A DNA stretch of 64,000 bases from an uncultured Bacteroides sp. (lineage in GTDB: Bacteria > Bacteroidota > Bacteroidia > Bacteroidales > Bacteroidaceae): NCBI GenBank assembly GCA_944320865.1, contig CALUJC010000014.1, positions 1 through 64,000 on the forward strand, in the 5' to 3' direction. The translations under genes were made by a program, and so were the position numbers. Shown piece by piece: positions 22,814-32,542 of the stretch (its first letter is position 1; each line of letters starts with the position of its first letter). The notes under the pieces were generated by a model that made no database searches, was not told the DNA's origin, and saw nothing but the letters and a program-made list of their open reading frames with translations.

Positions 22814-24763
22814 ATGACACACCACCATTGCACATGTTGCGGCTCCGCCCCAGCTTCGGCCAACTGCGCAACCCGCTATCCGCTGAAAGAATACGGACAT
22901 CTGGTTCTTTCGGCCTTATTACTGACCTCGGGTATTGTGCTGATGAACGCAGGGATACTCTTTCCGCAACACCCGGGCCTTGCCTTCGCCTGGTTTATGG
23001 CCGCTTACCTGCCGGTGGGGCTTCCTGTGCTGCGCGAAGCCTGGGAGAACATCTGCCAAAAAGACCTGTTCAATGAATTTACACTGATGACCATCGCCTC
23101 CATAGGCGCCTTTTATATCGGCGAATATCCGGAAGGAGTAGCCGTTATGCTGTTTTATTCGCTGGGAGAATATTTTCAAGGCAAAGCTGTCAGCAAGGCC
23201 AGGCACGACATCAAAGCCCTGCTGGATGTCCGCCCCGAAGTTGCCATCGTCGTTAAGGAAGGGAAAGCCTTTCCCACAAATCCCCGCCAAGTGCAGATTG
23301 GGGAAACCATTGAAGTGAAAGTGGGCGAAAGAGTCCCCCTTGACGGCACGTTGCTGACCGACATGGCCTCGTTCAATACTTCTGCCTTAACGGGCGAAAG
23401 TGTGCCCCGGCACATCAAACAAGGGGAAGAAGTCTTGTCGGGCATGATTGCCACCGACAAGGTGACACGTATCCGGGTAAACAAGCCATTTGAACAAAGT
23501 GCCTTGTCACGCATCCTTGACTTGGTGCAGCACGCTGCCGAACGCAAGGCTCCTGCCGAACTGTTCATCCGCAAGTTTGCCCGTATTTACACGCCTGTAG
23601 TAACAGGGCTGGCGGCCTTGCTGGTCATCATTCCCTGGATATGGTCGTTGGTTGACGCCGGCTTCGCCTTCTCGTTCAACGAGTGGCTGTACAGGGCATT
23701 GGTATTCCTGGTCATTTCTTGCCCGTGCGCACTGGTGGTAAGCATCCCGCTTGGCTACTTTGGAGGCATTGGGGCGGCATCCCGTTTAGGCATATTGTTC
23801 AAGGGAGGCAATTACCTGGATGCAATGGCTAACATCAACACCGTGGTATTCGATAAGACGGGCACCCTGACCCAAGGCACCTTTGAAGTTTCTTCGTGCG
23901 AAACCTGCAAAGGTTTGTCCGCCGAACGCCTGATACAACTCCTCGCTTCGGTAGAGCAAAACAGTACCCACCCCATAGCCAAGGCCATCGCGAGCTATGC
24001 CAGCCGGAAAGGCATCGACCTTCTTCCGGCAAAGGACATCCAAGAAACCAGTGGACAAGGGTTGGAAGCCTACGTTGATGGCATCCACATTCTGGCAGGC
24101 AATGCCCGCTTATTGGAACAACACCAAGTAGACTTCCCCAAGGACATTTCAGACAAGGCAGAAGGCACGGTAGTGCTTTGCGCGCTCGACGGACAATATG
24201 CCGGGCACCTGATACTTTCGGACATGTTGAAACAAGATGCAGTGCAGGCCATTAAAGACCTGAAAGCCTTAAATATCGCAAATATTCAAATGCTATCGGG
24301 CGACAAGCAAGCCATAGTTGCTACCTTTGCCCGGAAGTTGGGCATCACCCAAGCTTACGGAGACTTGCTCCCCGAAGGCAAAGTGAAGCATCTGGAAGAG
24401 TTACGGAAAGATGACACCAACCGAATTGCCTTTGTGGGAGACGGCATCAACGATGCACCGGTACTTGCCTTGAGCCACGTGGGCATCGCCATGGGCGGAC
24501 TGGGAAGCGATGCCGCCATCGAGACCGCCGACGTGGTGATACAAACCGACCAGCCTTCGAAGGTGGCCACCGCCATACGGGCAGGAAAGGTGACAAGACA
24601 CATCGTCTGGCAAAACATCACGCTGGCCCTGGGCATAAAAATCCTGGTGCTGGTATTGGGAGCCACAGGCGTTGCCAACCTGTGGGGGGCAGTATTTGCC
24701 GACGTAGGCGTTGCACTTCTCGCCATAATGAATGCCATAAGGGTGCAACGACTGATAAGGTAG
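22814..24763 (+). CDS. Heavy-metal P1B-type ATPase (Zn/Cd/Co exporter)
   Basis: A 649-residue ion pump. The CPC metal-site motif lies at residues 303-305 (VISCPCALVVSIP), the phosphorylation motif DKTGTLT starts at Asp347, the actuator motif TGES precedes it, and VGDGINDAP spans about residues 541-548. The CPC motif and following sequence fit ZntA/CadA-type exporters of divalent metals. There is no full N-terminal HMA domain. Instead the first 20 residues carry a compact His/Cys cluster (HHHCTCC and a further Cys) that may bind metal. The gene lies behind a palindromic operator and 122 bp before a Fur-family regulator. The exact metal is not deducible. Confidence 0.9.
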   Translation: MTHHHCTCCGSAPASANCATRYPLKEYGHLVLSALLLTSGIVLMNAGILFPQHPGLAFAWFMAAYLPVGLPVLREAWENICQKDLFNEFTLMTIASIGAFYIGEYPEGVAVMLFYSLGEYFQGKAVSKARHDIKALLDVRPEVAIVVKEGKAFPTNPRQVQIGETIEVKVGERVPLDGTLLTDMASFNTSALTGESVPRHIKQGEEVLSGMIATDKVTRIRVNKPFEQSALSRILDLVQHAAERKAPAELFIRKFARIYTPVVTGLAALLVIIPWIWSLVDAGFAFSFNEWLYRALVFLVISCPCALVVSIPLGYFGGIGAASRLGILFKGGNYLDAMANINTVVFDKTGTLTQGTFEVSSCETCKGLSAERLIQLLASVEQNSTHPIAKAIASYASRKGIDLLPAKDIQETSGQGLEAYVDGIHILAGNARLLEQHQVDFPKDISDKAEGTVVLCALDGQYAGHLILSDMLKQDAVQAIKDLKALNIANIQMLSGDKQAIVATFARKLGITQAYGDLLPEGKVKHLEELRKDDTNRIAFVGDGINDAPVLALSHVGIAMGGLGSDAAIETADVVIQTDQPSKVATAIRAGKVTRHIVWQNITLALGIKILVLVLGATGVANLWGAVFADVGVALLAIMNAIRVQRLIR

Positions 24764-24885
24764 GCACTGTCTTGTCAGAATAAATGTGACTTCCCCGATA
24801 CGCTTTTGCAAAGGAAAGGCATTGCCTCCCCCAAAAGAAGGTACAGACAAAGTAATAACTTGACGAAACAAAAGAAATAAAGTAT

Positions 24886-25317
24886 ATGAAAGATAAGAGC
24901 CTTCTCGAATTACTGGCACAACGGGACATACATCCTACTGCCATTCGCTTGCTGGTACTGGAAGCCATGCAGAAAGCCAATCGGCCGGTATCCTTGTCCG
25001 ACTTGGAGGCCATGCTGGACACGGTAGACAAATCCAGCATTTTCCGGACGCTGACCCAGTTCCTCTCCCACCACTTGATACATGGCGTGGACGACGGGAC
25101 AGGCTCTTTCAAGTACGCCGTATGCAGTCCCGATTGTTCGTGCGAAGTAGAAGACCTGCACACACACTTCCATTGCGAAGGATGTAACCGGACATTTTGC
25201 ATGAAAAACATCCCTACCCCCGTGGTGCAACTGCCCGAAGGCTTCACGCTGAACAGCATCAACTATGTGTTGAAAGGATTATGCCCCGAATGCGCTGCAA
25301 AAGGGAAAAAAGCGTAG
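24886..25317 (+). CDS. Fur-family metalloregulator
   Basis: A 143-residue transcription factor. The N-terminal winged helix includes HPTAIRLLVLEAMQKANRPVS and DLEAMLDTVDKSSIFRTLTQF, as in Fur. The dimerisation half contains HTHFHCEGCNRTFC and a C-terminal CPEC, giving two CxxC pairs for structural zinc. CSPDCSCEVEDLHTHFHC includes further sensor-site ligand candidates. Family members sense Fe, Zn, Mn, Ni or peroxide. Linkage to a Zn/Cd-type exporter and the upstream dyad suggest a Zur-like or toxic-metal role controlling this operon. Confidence 0.85.
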   Translation: MKDKSLLELLAQRDIHPTAIRLLVLEAMQKANRPVSLSDLEAMLDTVDKSSIFRTLTQFLSHHLIHGVDDGTGSFKYAVCSPDCSCEVEDLHTHFHCEGCNRTFCMKNIPTPVVQLPEGFTLNSINYVLKGLCPECAAKGKKA

Positions 25318-25334
25318 GCTTCGTTTTTTTTTCG

Positions 25335-25342
25335 TAACTTTG
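25335..25342 (+). promoter_or_regulatory. -7 element of the K+/H+ antiporter gene
   Basis: TAACTTTG, 19 bp before ATG 25,362, followed directly by CAAAG so that CTTTGCAAAG forms a small dyad. The -33 region is T-rich. Confidence 0.5.
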
Positions 25343-25361
25343 CAAAGAAAAATATCCAATA

Positions 25362-26834
25362 ATGATACTTACAGCTGAACATATCCTCCTCACCGGAGCT
25401 ATCCTGCTCTTTGTGAGCATTATTGCCTGCAAAACCGGCTACCGTTTCGGAGTCCCCACCCTGTTATTATTCTTAGGCGTCGGCATGCTGTTCGGAAGCG
25501 ACGGGCTGGGACTGCAATTCTATGACATGCACTCAGCCCAGTTCATCGGCATGGTAGCACTGATTATCATCCTGTTTTCCGGCGGCATGGACACCCGATT
25601 CAAGGAAATCAGGCCGGTATTGGCACCGGGTATCGTGCTTTCCACGGCAGGAGTATTGCTTACGGCTGCTTTCACAGGCATCTTCATCTGGTGGCTGTCG
25701 GGCATGAGCTGGACAAATATTCACTTTCCGCTTATAGCCTCACTCCTGCTGGCTTCCACCATGTCTTCTACCGACTCAGCTTCCGTATTTGCCATCTTGC
25801 GTTCGCAAAAGATGAACCTGAAAAACAACCTGCGTCCCATGCTGGAACTGGAGAGCGGAAGCAACGACCCCATGGCCTACATGATGACCATCGTCTTCAT
25901 CCAACTTATCCAAACTGCCAACGCAAGCTTTGGGCAAATAGCCGGGTCATTCGTCATCCAGTTTGTGGTGGGTGGCATCATGGGCTACTTGATGGGCAGG
26001 CTGGCCATCCTGATGCTGAACAAACTGAACATCGACAACCAAGCCATGTACCCCATACTGCTGCTGTCCGTAGCATTCTTTACCTTCTCCGTCACCAGCC
26101 TTCTGCAAGGCAACGGCTACCTGGCCATCTACATTGCCGGCATCATGGTAGGAAACGGGAAGGTTGTCAACCGCCGGGAAATAGACACCTTCATGGACGG
26201 ATTGACGTGGCTGTTCCAAATCATCATGTTTCTCTGCCTGGGTTTGCTGGTCAACCCGCATGAAATGTTGGACGTGGCCGCCGTGGCATTGCTCATCGGC
26301 GTGTTCATGATTCTGGTAGGACGCCCGCTCAGCGTATTCCTCTGCCTGTTGCCCTTCGGAAAGAAAATAGACACCAAGTCCAAACTGTTCGTCTCATGGG
26401 TAGGATTGCGCGGTGCAGTCCCCATCATTTTTGCCACTTACCCCGTGGTAGAAGGCGTGCCCGGAGCCCATGTTATTTTCAACATTGTGTTCTTCATCAC
26501 TATCATTTCCCTTGTTGTACAAGGCACTACCATCTCTGCAATGGCACGCCTGCTGGGCTTGTCGGCTCCGATGGAAAAAACAGGGAACGACTTTGGAGTA
26601 GAACTTCCTGAAGAATTGGGTTCCGACCTACGCGACATTACCGTAACCCCTGAAGTTTTGCAACAAGGCGATACATTGCAGAAACTCAATTTGCCAACCG
26701 GGACACTGGTGATGATGGTAAAGCGAGGCGACAAATACCTGGTACCTAATGGCACACTGAAATTGCATGCCAATGACAAATTATTAATCATCTCGCAAAA
26801 GAAAGGGCAAGAAACCGAAGTAGCATCAACCTGA
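25362..26834 (+). CDS. Potassium/proton antiporter (CPA1, NhaP2/CvrA-like)
   Basis: A 490-residue protein. Twelve or so membrane helices span about residues 5-395, with conserved blocks ILFSGGMDTRF, STMSSTDSASVFAILR, LESGSNDPMAYM (the ion-binding ND pair) and WVGLRGAVPIIFATYP. A cytosolic RCK-C/TrkA-C domain follows at about residues 410-480 (ITVTPEVLQQGDTLQKLNLP). The combination is typical of NhaP2-type antiporters that exchange K+ for H+ and resist high internal K+. It has its own promoter. The TrkA-C domain implies gating by a nucleotide or other small ligand. Confidence 0.9.
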   Translation: MILTAEHILLTGAILLFVSIIACKTGYRFGVPTLLLFLGVGMLFGSDGLGLQFYDMHSAQFIGMVALIIILFSGGMDTRFKEIRPVLAPGIVLSTAGVLLTAAFTGIFIWWLSGMSWTNIHFPLIASLLLASTMSSTDSASVFAILRSQKMNLKNNLRPMLELESGSNDPMAYMMTIVFIQLIQTANASFGQIAGSFVIQFVVGGIMGYLMGRLAILMLNKLNIDNQAMYPILLLSVAFFTFSVTSLLQGNGYLAIYIAGIMVGNGKVVNRREIDTFMDGLTWLFQIIMFLCLGLLVNPHEMLDVAAVALLIGVFMILVGRPLSVFLCLLPFGKKIDTKSKLFVSWVGLRGAVPIIFATYPVVEGVPGAHVIFNIVFFITIISLVVQGTTISAMARLLGLSAPMEKTGNDFGVELPEELGSDLRDITVTPEVLQQGDTLQKLNLPTGTLVMMVKRGDKYLVPNGTLKLHANDKLLIISQKKGQETEVAST

Positions 26835-26904
26835 TTGGCCATCAAAAACAAGTTGATTAGCCGACGAAATCAAGTTGATTATCTACCGAAAATAAGCTAT
26901 TCTA

Positions 26905-26936
26905 TTTGCATAGCATAAGTAATAGCCCTATCTTTG
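26905..26936 (+). promoter_or_regulatory. Promoter of the AMP-dependent ligase gene
   Basis: TTTG (26,905-26,908) and TATCTTTG (26,929-26,936) are 20 bp apart, an excellent Bacteroidetes consensus pair. It overlaps the non-ATG beginning of the longest frame, so translation must start downstream at 26,978. Confidence 0.75.
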
Positions 26937-26977
26937 TGCCGTTTTACGAAGAAACGGAACAAAAAAATCCACACGGA

Positions 26978-28648
26978 ATGGAACAGCAACCCGAAAAATT
27001 CATTGATTATATAGAACAAAGTATTATCCGGAACTGGGACAGGAATGCATTGACCGACTATAAAGGCATAACCTTGCAATACAAAGATGTGGCACGGAAA
27101 ATCGCCAAATTCCACATCGTACTGGAAAGCGCAGGTATCCGCCCAGGGGACAAAATAGCTGTATGCGGACGGAACAGCGCCCATTGGGCTGTCTGTTTTC
27201 TGGCCACATTAACCTATGGGGCTGTCATAGTACCGATTCTTCATGAATTTAAGGCAGACAATGTTCACAATATTGTGAACCATTCCGAAGCTAAGTTGCT
27301 TTTCGTAGGCGATCGTGTATGGGAGGAGTTAAATGAAGACCTGATGCCATTGCTAATGGGTGTAGTATTGCTTCCTGATTTTACCCCTGTCGTTTGCCGC
27401 AATCCGAAACTTATGGATGCGTTTGAACACCGCAACGCCATCTACGGGGAACGCTATCCTAAAAACTTCCGTCCAGAACACATCCACTACCGCAAAGAAG
27501 AATCGCCGGAAGAACTGGCTATCATCAACTACACTTCCGGCACCACGGGATACTCCAAAGGAGTGATGTTGCCCTACCGCAGCTTATGGTCCAATGTAGC
27601 TTACTGCCACGAAATGTTGCCTGTGCAGCCCGGAGACCATATCGTATCGATGCTTCCCCTTGGCCATGTGTTCGGAATGATGTATGACTTTCTGTACGGC
27701 ATTTCGGCAGGAGCACACCTTTTCTTCCTCACCCGGATGCCTTCACCTAAAATTATCGCGCAATCATTTGCAGAAATCAAGCCGCGCGTCATCTCGTGCG
27801 TACCACTTATTGTAGAAAAGATTATCAAAAAAAATATCCTGCCGAAGATTGACAATAAGATAGGCAAATTACTGCTACGTCTGCCTATCATCAATGACCG
27901 CATCAAAACATCAGCACGCAACGAAGCCATGCAGATATTCGGCGGACAATTCGATGAAATCATTATTGGAGGGGCGCCCTTCAATGCCGATGTGGAACGT
28001 TTCCTTAAGCAGATAGAATTTCCTTACACCATAGCCTACGGGATGACAGAATGCGGCCCCATCATCTGCTCCAACCGATGGGAAACACTCAAACAGGGTT
28101 CATGCGGAAAAGCCGCCACACGCATGGAAGTAAAAATCGATTCGGACGACCCCGAGAATACAGCCGGCGAAATCATCTGCAGAGGGGATAACGTAATGTT
28201 AGGCTATTATAAAAATGCCGAAGCAACCGCACAAATCATTGACGCCAACGGCTGGCTGCATACCGGAGACTTGGCAACCATGGATCGCGAAGGCTATGTC
28301 ACAGTGCGCGGACGCAGCAAAAACATGCTGCTCACGGCAAGCGGGCAAAATATTTATCCGGAAGAAATAGAATACAAACTGAACAACATGCCCTATGTGT
28401 CGGAATCGCTCATTGTTTTACAGAAAGGAAAACTGGTAGCCTTGATTTATCCTGATTTTGACGAAGCATTTGCCAACGGATTAAAGATTGCAGATGTGGA
28501 ACAAGCCATGGAAGCCAACAGGACAGAATTGAACCGCAACCTTCCGCCTTATGCGCAAATAGCCAAGGTCAAAATCCATTTCGAAGAATTCGAAAAGACA
28601 GCAAAGAAAAGTATCAAACGATTCTTGTATCAAGAAGCCAAAGGATAA
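26978..28648 (+). CDS. AMP-dependent acyl-CoA ligase (long-chain fatty acid type)
   Basis: A 556-residue adenylating enzyme. Motifs are the phosphate loop YTSGTTGYSKGVM, AYGMTECGP (adenine/carboxylate region), WLHTGDLATMDREGYVTVRGRSKNML (hinge) and a C-terminal KTAKKSIKRF with the catalytic Lys. The family activates fatty acids to acyl-AMP and then acyl-CoA. It is a single gene with its own -33/-7 promoter, which sets the start at ATG 26,978. Fatty-acid chain length and biological role cannot be read from sequence. Confidence 0.88.
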   Translation: MEQQPEKFIDYIEQSIIRNWDRNALTDYKGITLQYKDVARKIAKFHIVLESAGIRPGDKIAVCGRNSAHWAVCFLATLTYGAVIVPILHEFKADNVHNIVNHSEAKLLFVGDRVWEELNEDLMPLLMGVVLLPDFTPVVCRNPKLMDAFEHRNAIYGERYPKNFRPEHIHYRKEESPEELAIINYTSGTTGYSKGVMLPYRSLWSNVAYCHEMLPVQPGDHIVSMLPLGHVFGMMYDFLYGISAGAHLFFLTRMPSPKIIAQSFAEIKPRVISCVPLIVEKIIKKNILPKIDNKIGKLLLRLPIINDRIKTSARNEAMQIFGGQFDEIIIGGAPFNADVERFLKQIEFPYTIAYGMTECGPIICSNRWETLKQGSCGKAATRMEVKIDSDDPENTAGEIICRGDNVMLGYYKNAEATAQIIDANGWLHTGDLATMDREGYVTVRGRSKNMLLTASGQNIYPEEIEYKLNNMPYVSESLIVLQKGKLVALIYPDFDEAFANGLKIADVEQAMEANRTELNRNLPPYAQIAKVKIHFEEFEKTAKKSIKRFLYQEAKG

Positions 28649-28660
28649 AGATTTGTTTTG

Positions 28661-28668
28661 TATCTTTG
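28661..28668 (+). promoter_or_regulatory. -7 element of the AddA-like helicase gene
   Basis: TATCTTTG lies 17 bp before the ATG at 28,685. It overlaps the upstream extension of the open frame, supporting the later start. The -33 box is not clear. Confidence 0.5.
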
Positions 28669-28684
28669 CCGGAAAGCAAAGAAT

Positions 28685-31600
28685 ATGGAACTGTTAGTCT
28701 ATAAAGCATCCGCAGGTTCCGGCAAAACATTTACGTTGGCCGTTGAGTATATTAAACACCTTATAAGGAATCCGCATGCTTATCGCCAAATATTAGCCGT
28801 TACTTTCACCAACAAGGCAACTGCCGAAATGAAGGAACGCATTTTGCAACAACTTTACGGCATTTGGATTGGCGACCCTGCATCGGATGCCTACTTGCAA
28901 AACATACGTAAAGGAGTGCATGACGAACGGGGTAACGAATTGCAAGACGAAGAACTGCGCTCGCGTGCCGGCATTGCATTGAAATACATGCTGCACGATT
29001 ATTCCCGCTTTCGGGTAGAAACGATCGACTCCTTTTTCCAATCCGTCATGCGGAATCTGGCCCGCGAACTGGAACTCTCGCCCAACCTGAATATTGAACT
29101 TGACAACATTGAGGTGCTGTCCAATGCCGTAGACAGCCTTATAGAGAAACTTACGCCCAATTCGCCTGTCCTGACATGGCTATTGGAATATATCGGCGAA
29201 CGTATTGATGACGACAAACGATGGAATATCTCACAAGAAGTAAAACAATTCGGGCGCAACATCTTTAATGAAAACTATATCGAAAGGGGAGAATTACTAC
29301 GCAAACAATTGCAAGACAATAGTCTTCCTAAACTATACCGCGACTTGCTACAGGCAACTGAGCGGAAGGCCTTAGCGCAAATGAAATCTTTTTCTGACCG
29401 CTTTGAACAAGAACTCAGCAAACATGGCCTCAGCCCCGAAGAGCTAAAAAACGGTCAAAAAGGCATCGGAAGCTATTTCCGCAAATTACGTGATGGAAAA
29501 CTATCCGACAAAGATGTTATGAACCAGACACTAACCAACTCTTTGTCATCGCCTGACCAATGGACCTCCAAAACATCAAAACGAAAAGACGATATCATAG
29601 CTTTGGCTCAAAACACACTAATACCTCTATTAAGAGCCGCCGAAGATATTCGCCCTCAACAAGCCATGACGGTAAACAGCTGCCGCCTTTCACTACAACA
29701 CTTCAACAAGCTCCGCCTGTTGAATCACATTGATGAAGAAGTGCGCACTTTGAACCAAGAACAAAACCGTTTTTTGCTTTCTGATACTACCGCATTGTTG
29801 CACAACCTCATGCGCGAAGGCGACTCATCGTTCGTTTTTGAGAAAATAGGTACAAGTATCCGTACGGTTATGATAGACGAATTTCAAGATACGAGCCGTA
29901 TGCAATGGGAAAACTTTCGCCTGTTACTGCTTGAAGGACTTTCGCAAGGAGCGGACAGCCTTATTGTAGGCGACGTAAAACAATCCATTTACCGGTGGCG
30001 CAATAGCGATTGGGAGATACTCAACAGATTAGGACATGAGCCAAAGAATCCTAACGCGCAAGGCTTTTCCACCCCATTGCCTGTGCCTGTCCGGATAGAA
30101 ACCTTACGGACGAACCGCCGCAGCGAGACTCGAATCATCCGATTCAATAATGCTATCTTTCCTGCTGCGGCAGAATGGCTTAACAATATCCATCTTAGTG
30201 AATTGAAAGAACCTTGCCTTCCTTTACAGGAAGCATACAGGGACGTTGTACAACTATCTCCACATGATGAAGAACGGGGCTTTGTGCAGATTTCATTCAT
30301 TCAAGCCAAAAACACGCAAGAATATACCGAACTCACACTTGAGGCTTTAGGAGAAGAAATAAAGCACTTACTTGATTCAGGTATCCATGCCAATGACCTT
30401 GCCATTTTAGTACGAAAGAACAAAAGTATCCCTTCCATAGCCAACTACCTTGAGCAGCAATTAGGTTTAACGGTAGTGTCTGATGAAGCTTTCCGGCTTG
30501 ATGCCTCTCCGACATTATGCCTGCTTATGGATGCATTACGTTATCTCGTTTATCCCAATGACCGAGTTGCCCTTGCATCTTTAATAACAGGTATGCAAGA
30601 GGACACAGACTCCTGCTTCACGTCTTTATCAACTGCGCTTATCGACAAGGACCTGGAGTCGTTATTACCTGCCGACTTCGTGCACAGACGCGACAAACTA
30701 CGCCTTATGCCCCTTTATGATTTGTTGGAAGAACTTTTTGAACTACTGAATCTTTCCCGTTTTAAAGGCCAAGATGCTTATCTATTTGCTTTTTATGACG
30801 GGGTTACCGATTTCCTACGCACCCATTCTTCAGAAACCGGTGAGTTCATCCGTTTTTGGGACGAACAATTGTGTTCCAAAACCATACCCGCCGCCGAAAT
30901 AAGCGGCATCCGCATCTTGTCTATCCACAAGTCCAAAGGGTTGGAATTCCATACGATATTGATTCCCTTCTGCGACTGGAAATTGGAGAACGAAACGCGC
31001 GACCAATTGGTGTGGTGCATACCGGCATCTGCTCCTTACAACACATTAGGCTTGATTCCCGTCACTTACTCAAGCACCATGGCACAATCCATATACCGTG
31101 AAGATTACTTACACGAACGGCTGCAACTTTGGGTAGACAACCTCAATTTACTCTACGTGGCCTTTACACGCCCCCGAAAAAACATGGTAGTATGGTGCAG
31201 GCAAGAACAAAAAGGAACTGTTTCCGAACTATTGGCAGCCACTTTACCCAAGGCTGTCCAAGACGGCATAGGACAATGGGAGGCCTCCGGAAATATTTAT
31301 AGATACGGAAGTCCGTTTCCTTCGGCCATAAAAACATCCCAAGGCCATACCAACCCTTCCCTAAACCGCCTTACCGAAATGCCGACTGCCCTACCGGTAC
31401 AAATGACAAGCACCACTCACTCCATTGAGTTCCGCCAAAGTAATTTATCGGCAGACTTTATTGCAGGAAATAGCTCTGTAAATAATAACAAAAACTACAT
31501 AAACCGTGGTCAGATGCTACACACCCTTTTTTCTGCAATCCAAACACCTGATGACGTGGATAATGCCATAACCCGCCTGGTGTTCGATGGCATTATCAAT

Positions 31601-31942
31601 ACTCCCGAACAAGAGGCTGAAATACGTACACTTGTCCGGAAAGCCTTCGCTAACCCGGCAGTGCAAGAATGGTATGACGGTTCGTGGCAGGTGCTGGCCG
31701 AACGCGACATTATTTGGATGGAACAAAATCAGTTATGCAACCGCCGTCCCGACCGCGTAATGATTCGCTCCAACCAAGTCATTGTAGTGGATTTCAAGTT
31801 CGGAAAACCACGGCAAAGTTACCAAAAACAAGTCAACGGATATATGCAACTGCTTGTCCGAATGGGACATAAAAAAGAACATATCCGGGGATATTTATGG
31901 TATGTTGATGAAAACCGGATAGAAGAAGTCCGGATACAGTAA
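28685..31942 (+). CDS. AddA/RecB-like UvrD helicase-nuclease
   Basis: A 1,085-residue protein. The Walker A motif is in YKASAGSGKTFTL at residues about 5-17, helicase motif Ia is AVTFTNKATAEMKERI, the Walker B region is MIDEFQDTSRMQWENF, then GDVKQSIYRWR, ILSIHKSKGLEFHTILIPF and LLYVAFTRPRKNMVVW follow. The C-terminal PD-(D/E)XK nuclease shows RPDRVMI and VIVVDFKFGK near residue 1,030. This is the layout of the AddA subunit that processes DNA ends for recombination and degrades foreign DNA. An AddB partner, often adjacent in Bacteroidetes, is not in this window. The next gene is an ECF sigma factor. Confidence 0.88.
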   Translation: MELLVYKASAGSGKTFTLAVEYIKHLIRNPHAYRQILAVTFTNKATAEMKERILQQLYGIWIGDPASDAYLQNIRKGVHDERGNELQDEELRSRAGIALKYMLHDYSRFRVETIDSFFQSVMRNLARELELSPNLNIELDNIEVLSNAVDSLIEKLTPNSPVLTWLLEYIGERIDDDKRWNISQEVKQFGRNIFNENYIERGELLRKQLQDNSLPKLYRDLLQATERKALAQMKSFSDRFEQELSKHGLSPEELKNGQKGIGSYFRKLRDGKLSDKDVMNQTLTNSLSSPDQWTSKTSKRKDDIIALAQNTLIPLLRAAEDIRPQQAMTVNSCRLSLQHFNKLRLLNHIDEEVRTLNQEQNRFLLSDTTALLHNLMREGDSSFVFEKIGTSIRTVMIDEFQDTSRMQWENFRLLLLEGLSQGADSLIVGDVKQSIYRWRNSDWEILNRLGHEPKNPNAQGFSTPLPVPVRIETLRTNRRSETRIIRFNNAIFPAAAEWLNNIHLSELKEPCLPLQEAYRDVVQLSPHDEERGFVQISFIQAKNTQEYTELTLEALGEEIKHLLDSGIHANDLAILVRKNKSIPSIANYLEQQLGLTVVSDEAFRLDASPTLCLLMDALRYLVYPNDRVALASLITGMQEDTDSCFTSLSTALIDKDLESLLPADFVHRRDKLRLMPLYDLLEELFELLNLSRFKGQDAYLFAFYDGVTDFLRTHSSETGEFIRFWDEQLCSKTIPAAEISGIRILSIHKSKGLEFHTILIPFCDWKLENETRDQLVWCIPASAPYNTLGLIPVTYSSTMAQSIYREDYLHERLQLWVDNLNLLYVAFTRPRKNMVVWCRQEQKGTVSELLAATLPKAVQDGIGQWEASGNIYRYGSPFPSAIKTSQGHTNPSLNRLTEMPTALPVQMTSTTHSIEFRQSNLSADFIAGNSSVNNNKNYINRGQMLHTLFSAIQTPDDVDNAITRLVFDGIINTPEQEAEIRTLVRKAFANPAVQEWYDGSWQVLAERDIIWMEQNQLCNRRPDRVMIRSNQVIVVDFKFGKPRQSYQKQVNGYMQLLVRMGHKKEHIRGYLWYVDENRIEEVRIQ

Positions 31943-31972
31943 CCACTGAACATTATTCCACGCAAAATTCCC

Positions 31973-31980
31973 TATATTTG
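31973..31980 (+). promoter_or_regulatory. -7 element of the ECF sigma operon
   Basis: TATATTTG, 75 bp before ATG 32,055. No clear -33 TTTG is visible. Confidence 0.45.
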
Positions 31981-32054
31981 CACGCGTAACCGTGATTTAT
32001 TCACCAACTTTGCGACCTACAAAATAAAATGTATTTGGAACAACAATCCTGAAG

Positions 32055-32540
32055 ATGGAAAGTGGAGAGCAAGAATTCGTATCGATGATACAGGCCAACG
32101 AACGGGTCATATACAAAGTGTGCTACCTGTACACCACACCCCGTAACACGTTGAACGACCTATATCAGGAAGTCGTATTAAACTTGTGGAAAGCATATCC
32201 CAAGTTCAGGCAGGAATGCAAAGTATCTACCTGGATATACCGGATAGCCCTTAACACTTGCATCAGCTTCATCCGCAAGGATAAAAACATGCCCGAAATC
32301 GTAACCCTTAGCTTGGAGAACGACCGGACAGAAGAGGATGACGAAACGGGGCTTATGCTCAAACGAATGTACGGCATGATAAACAAGCTGGGGCCACTGG
32401 AAAAATCCATTATCCTACTTTATCTCGAAGACAAAAGTTACGAGGAAATATCGGAAATCACCGGGCTGACCTTGACAAACGTTGCTACCAAATTGAGCCG
32501 AATCAAAGATAAACTCAGGAAAATGAAAAAGGAGGAATAA
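32055..32540 (+). CDS. ECF-type RNA polymerase sigma factor
   Basis: A 161-residue sigma-70 family protein. Region 2 is YKVCYLYTTPRNTLNDLYQEVVLNLWKAYPKFRQ with STWIYRIALNTCISFIRK. Region 4 is LEKSIILLYLEDKSYEEISEITGLTLTNVATKLSRIKDKLRK. Regions 1 and 3 are lacking, as in ECF factors. The next gene, two bases on, encodes a four-helix membrane protein in the position usually held by an anti-sigma factor. The regulon is unknown. Confidence 0.9.
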   Translation: MESGEQEFVSMIQANERVIYKVCYLYTTPRNTLNDLYQEVVLNLWKAYPKFRQECKVSTWIYRIALNTCISFIRKDKNMPEIVTLSLENDRTEEDDETGLMLKRMYGMINKLGPLEKSIILLYLEDKSYEEISEITGLTLTNVATKLSRIKDKLRKMKKEE

Positions 32541-32542
32541 AT

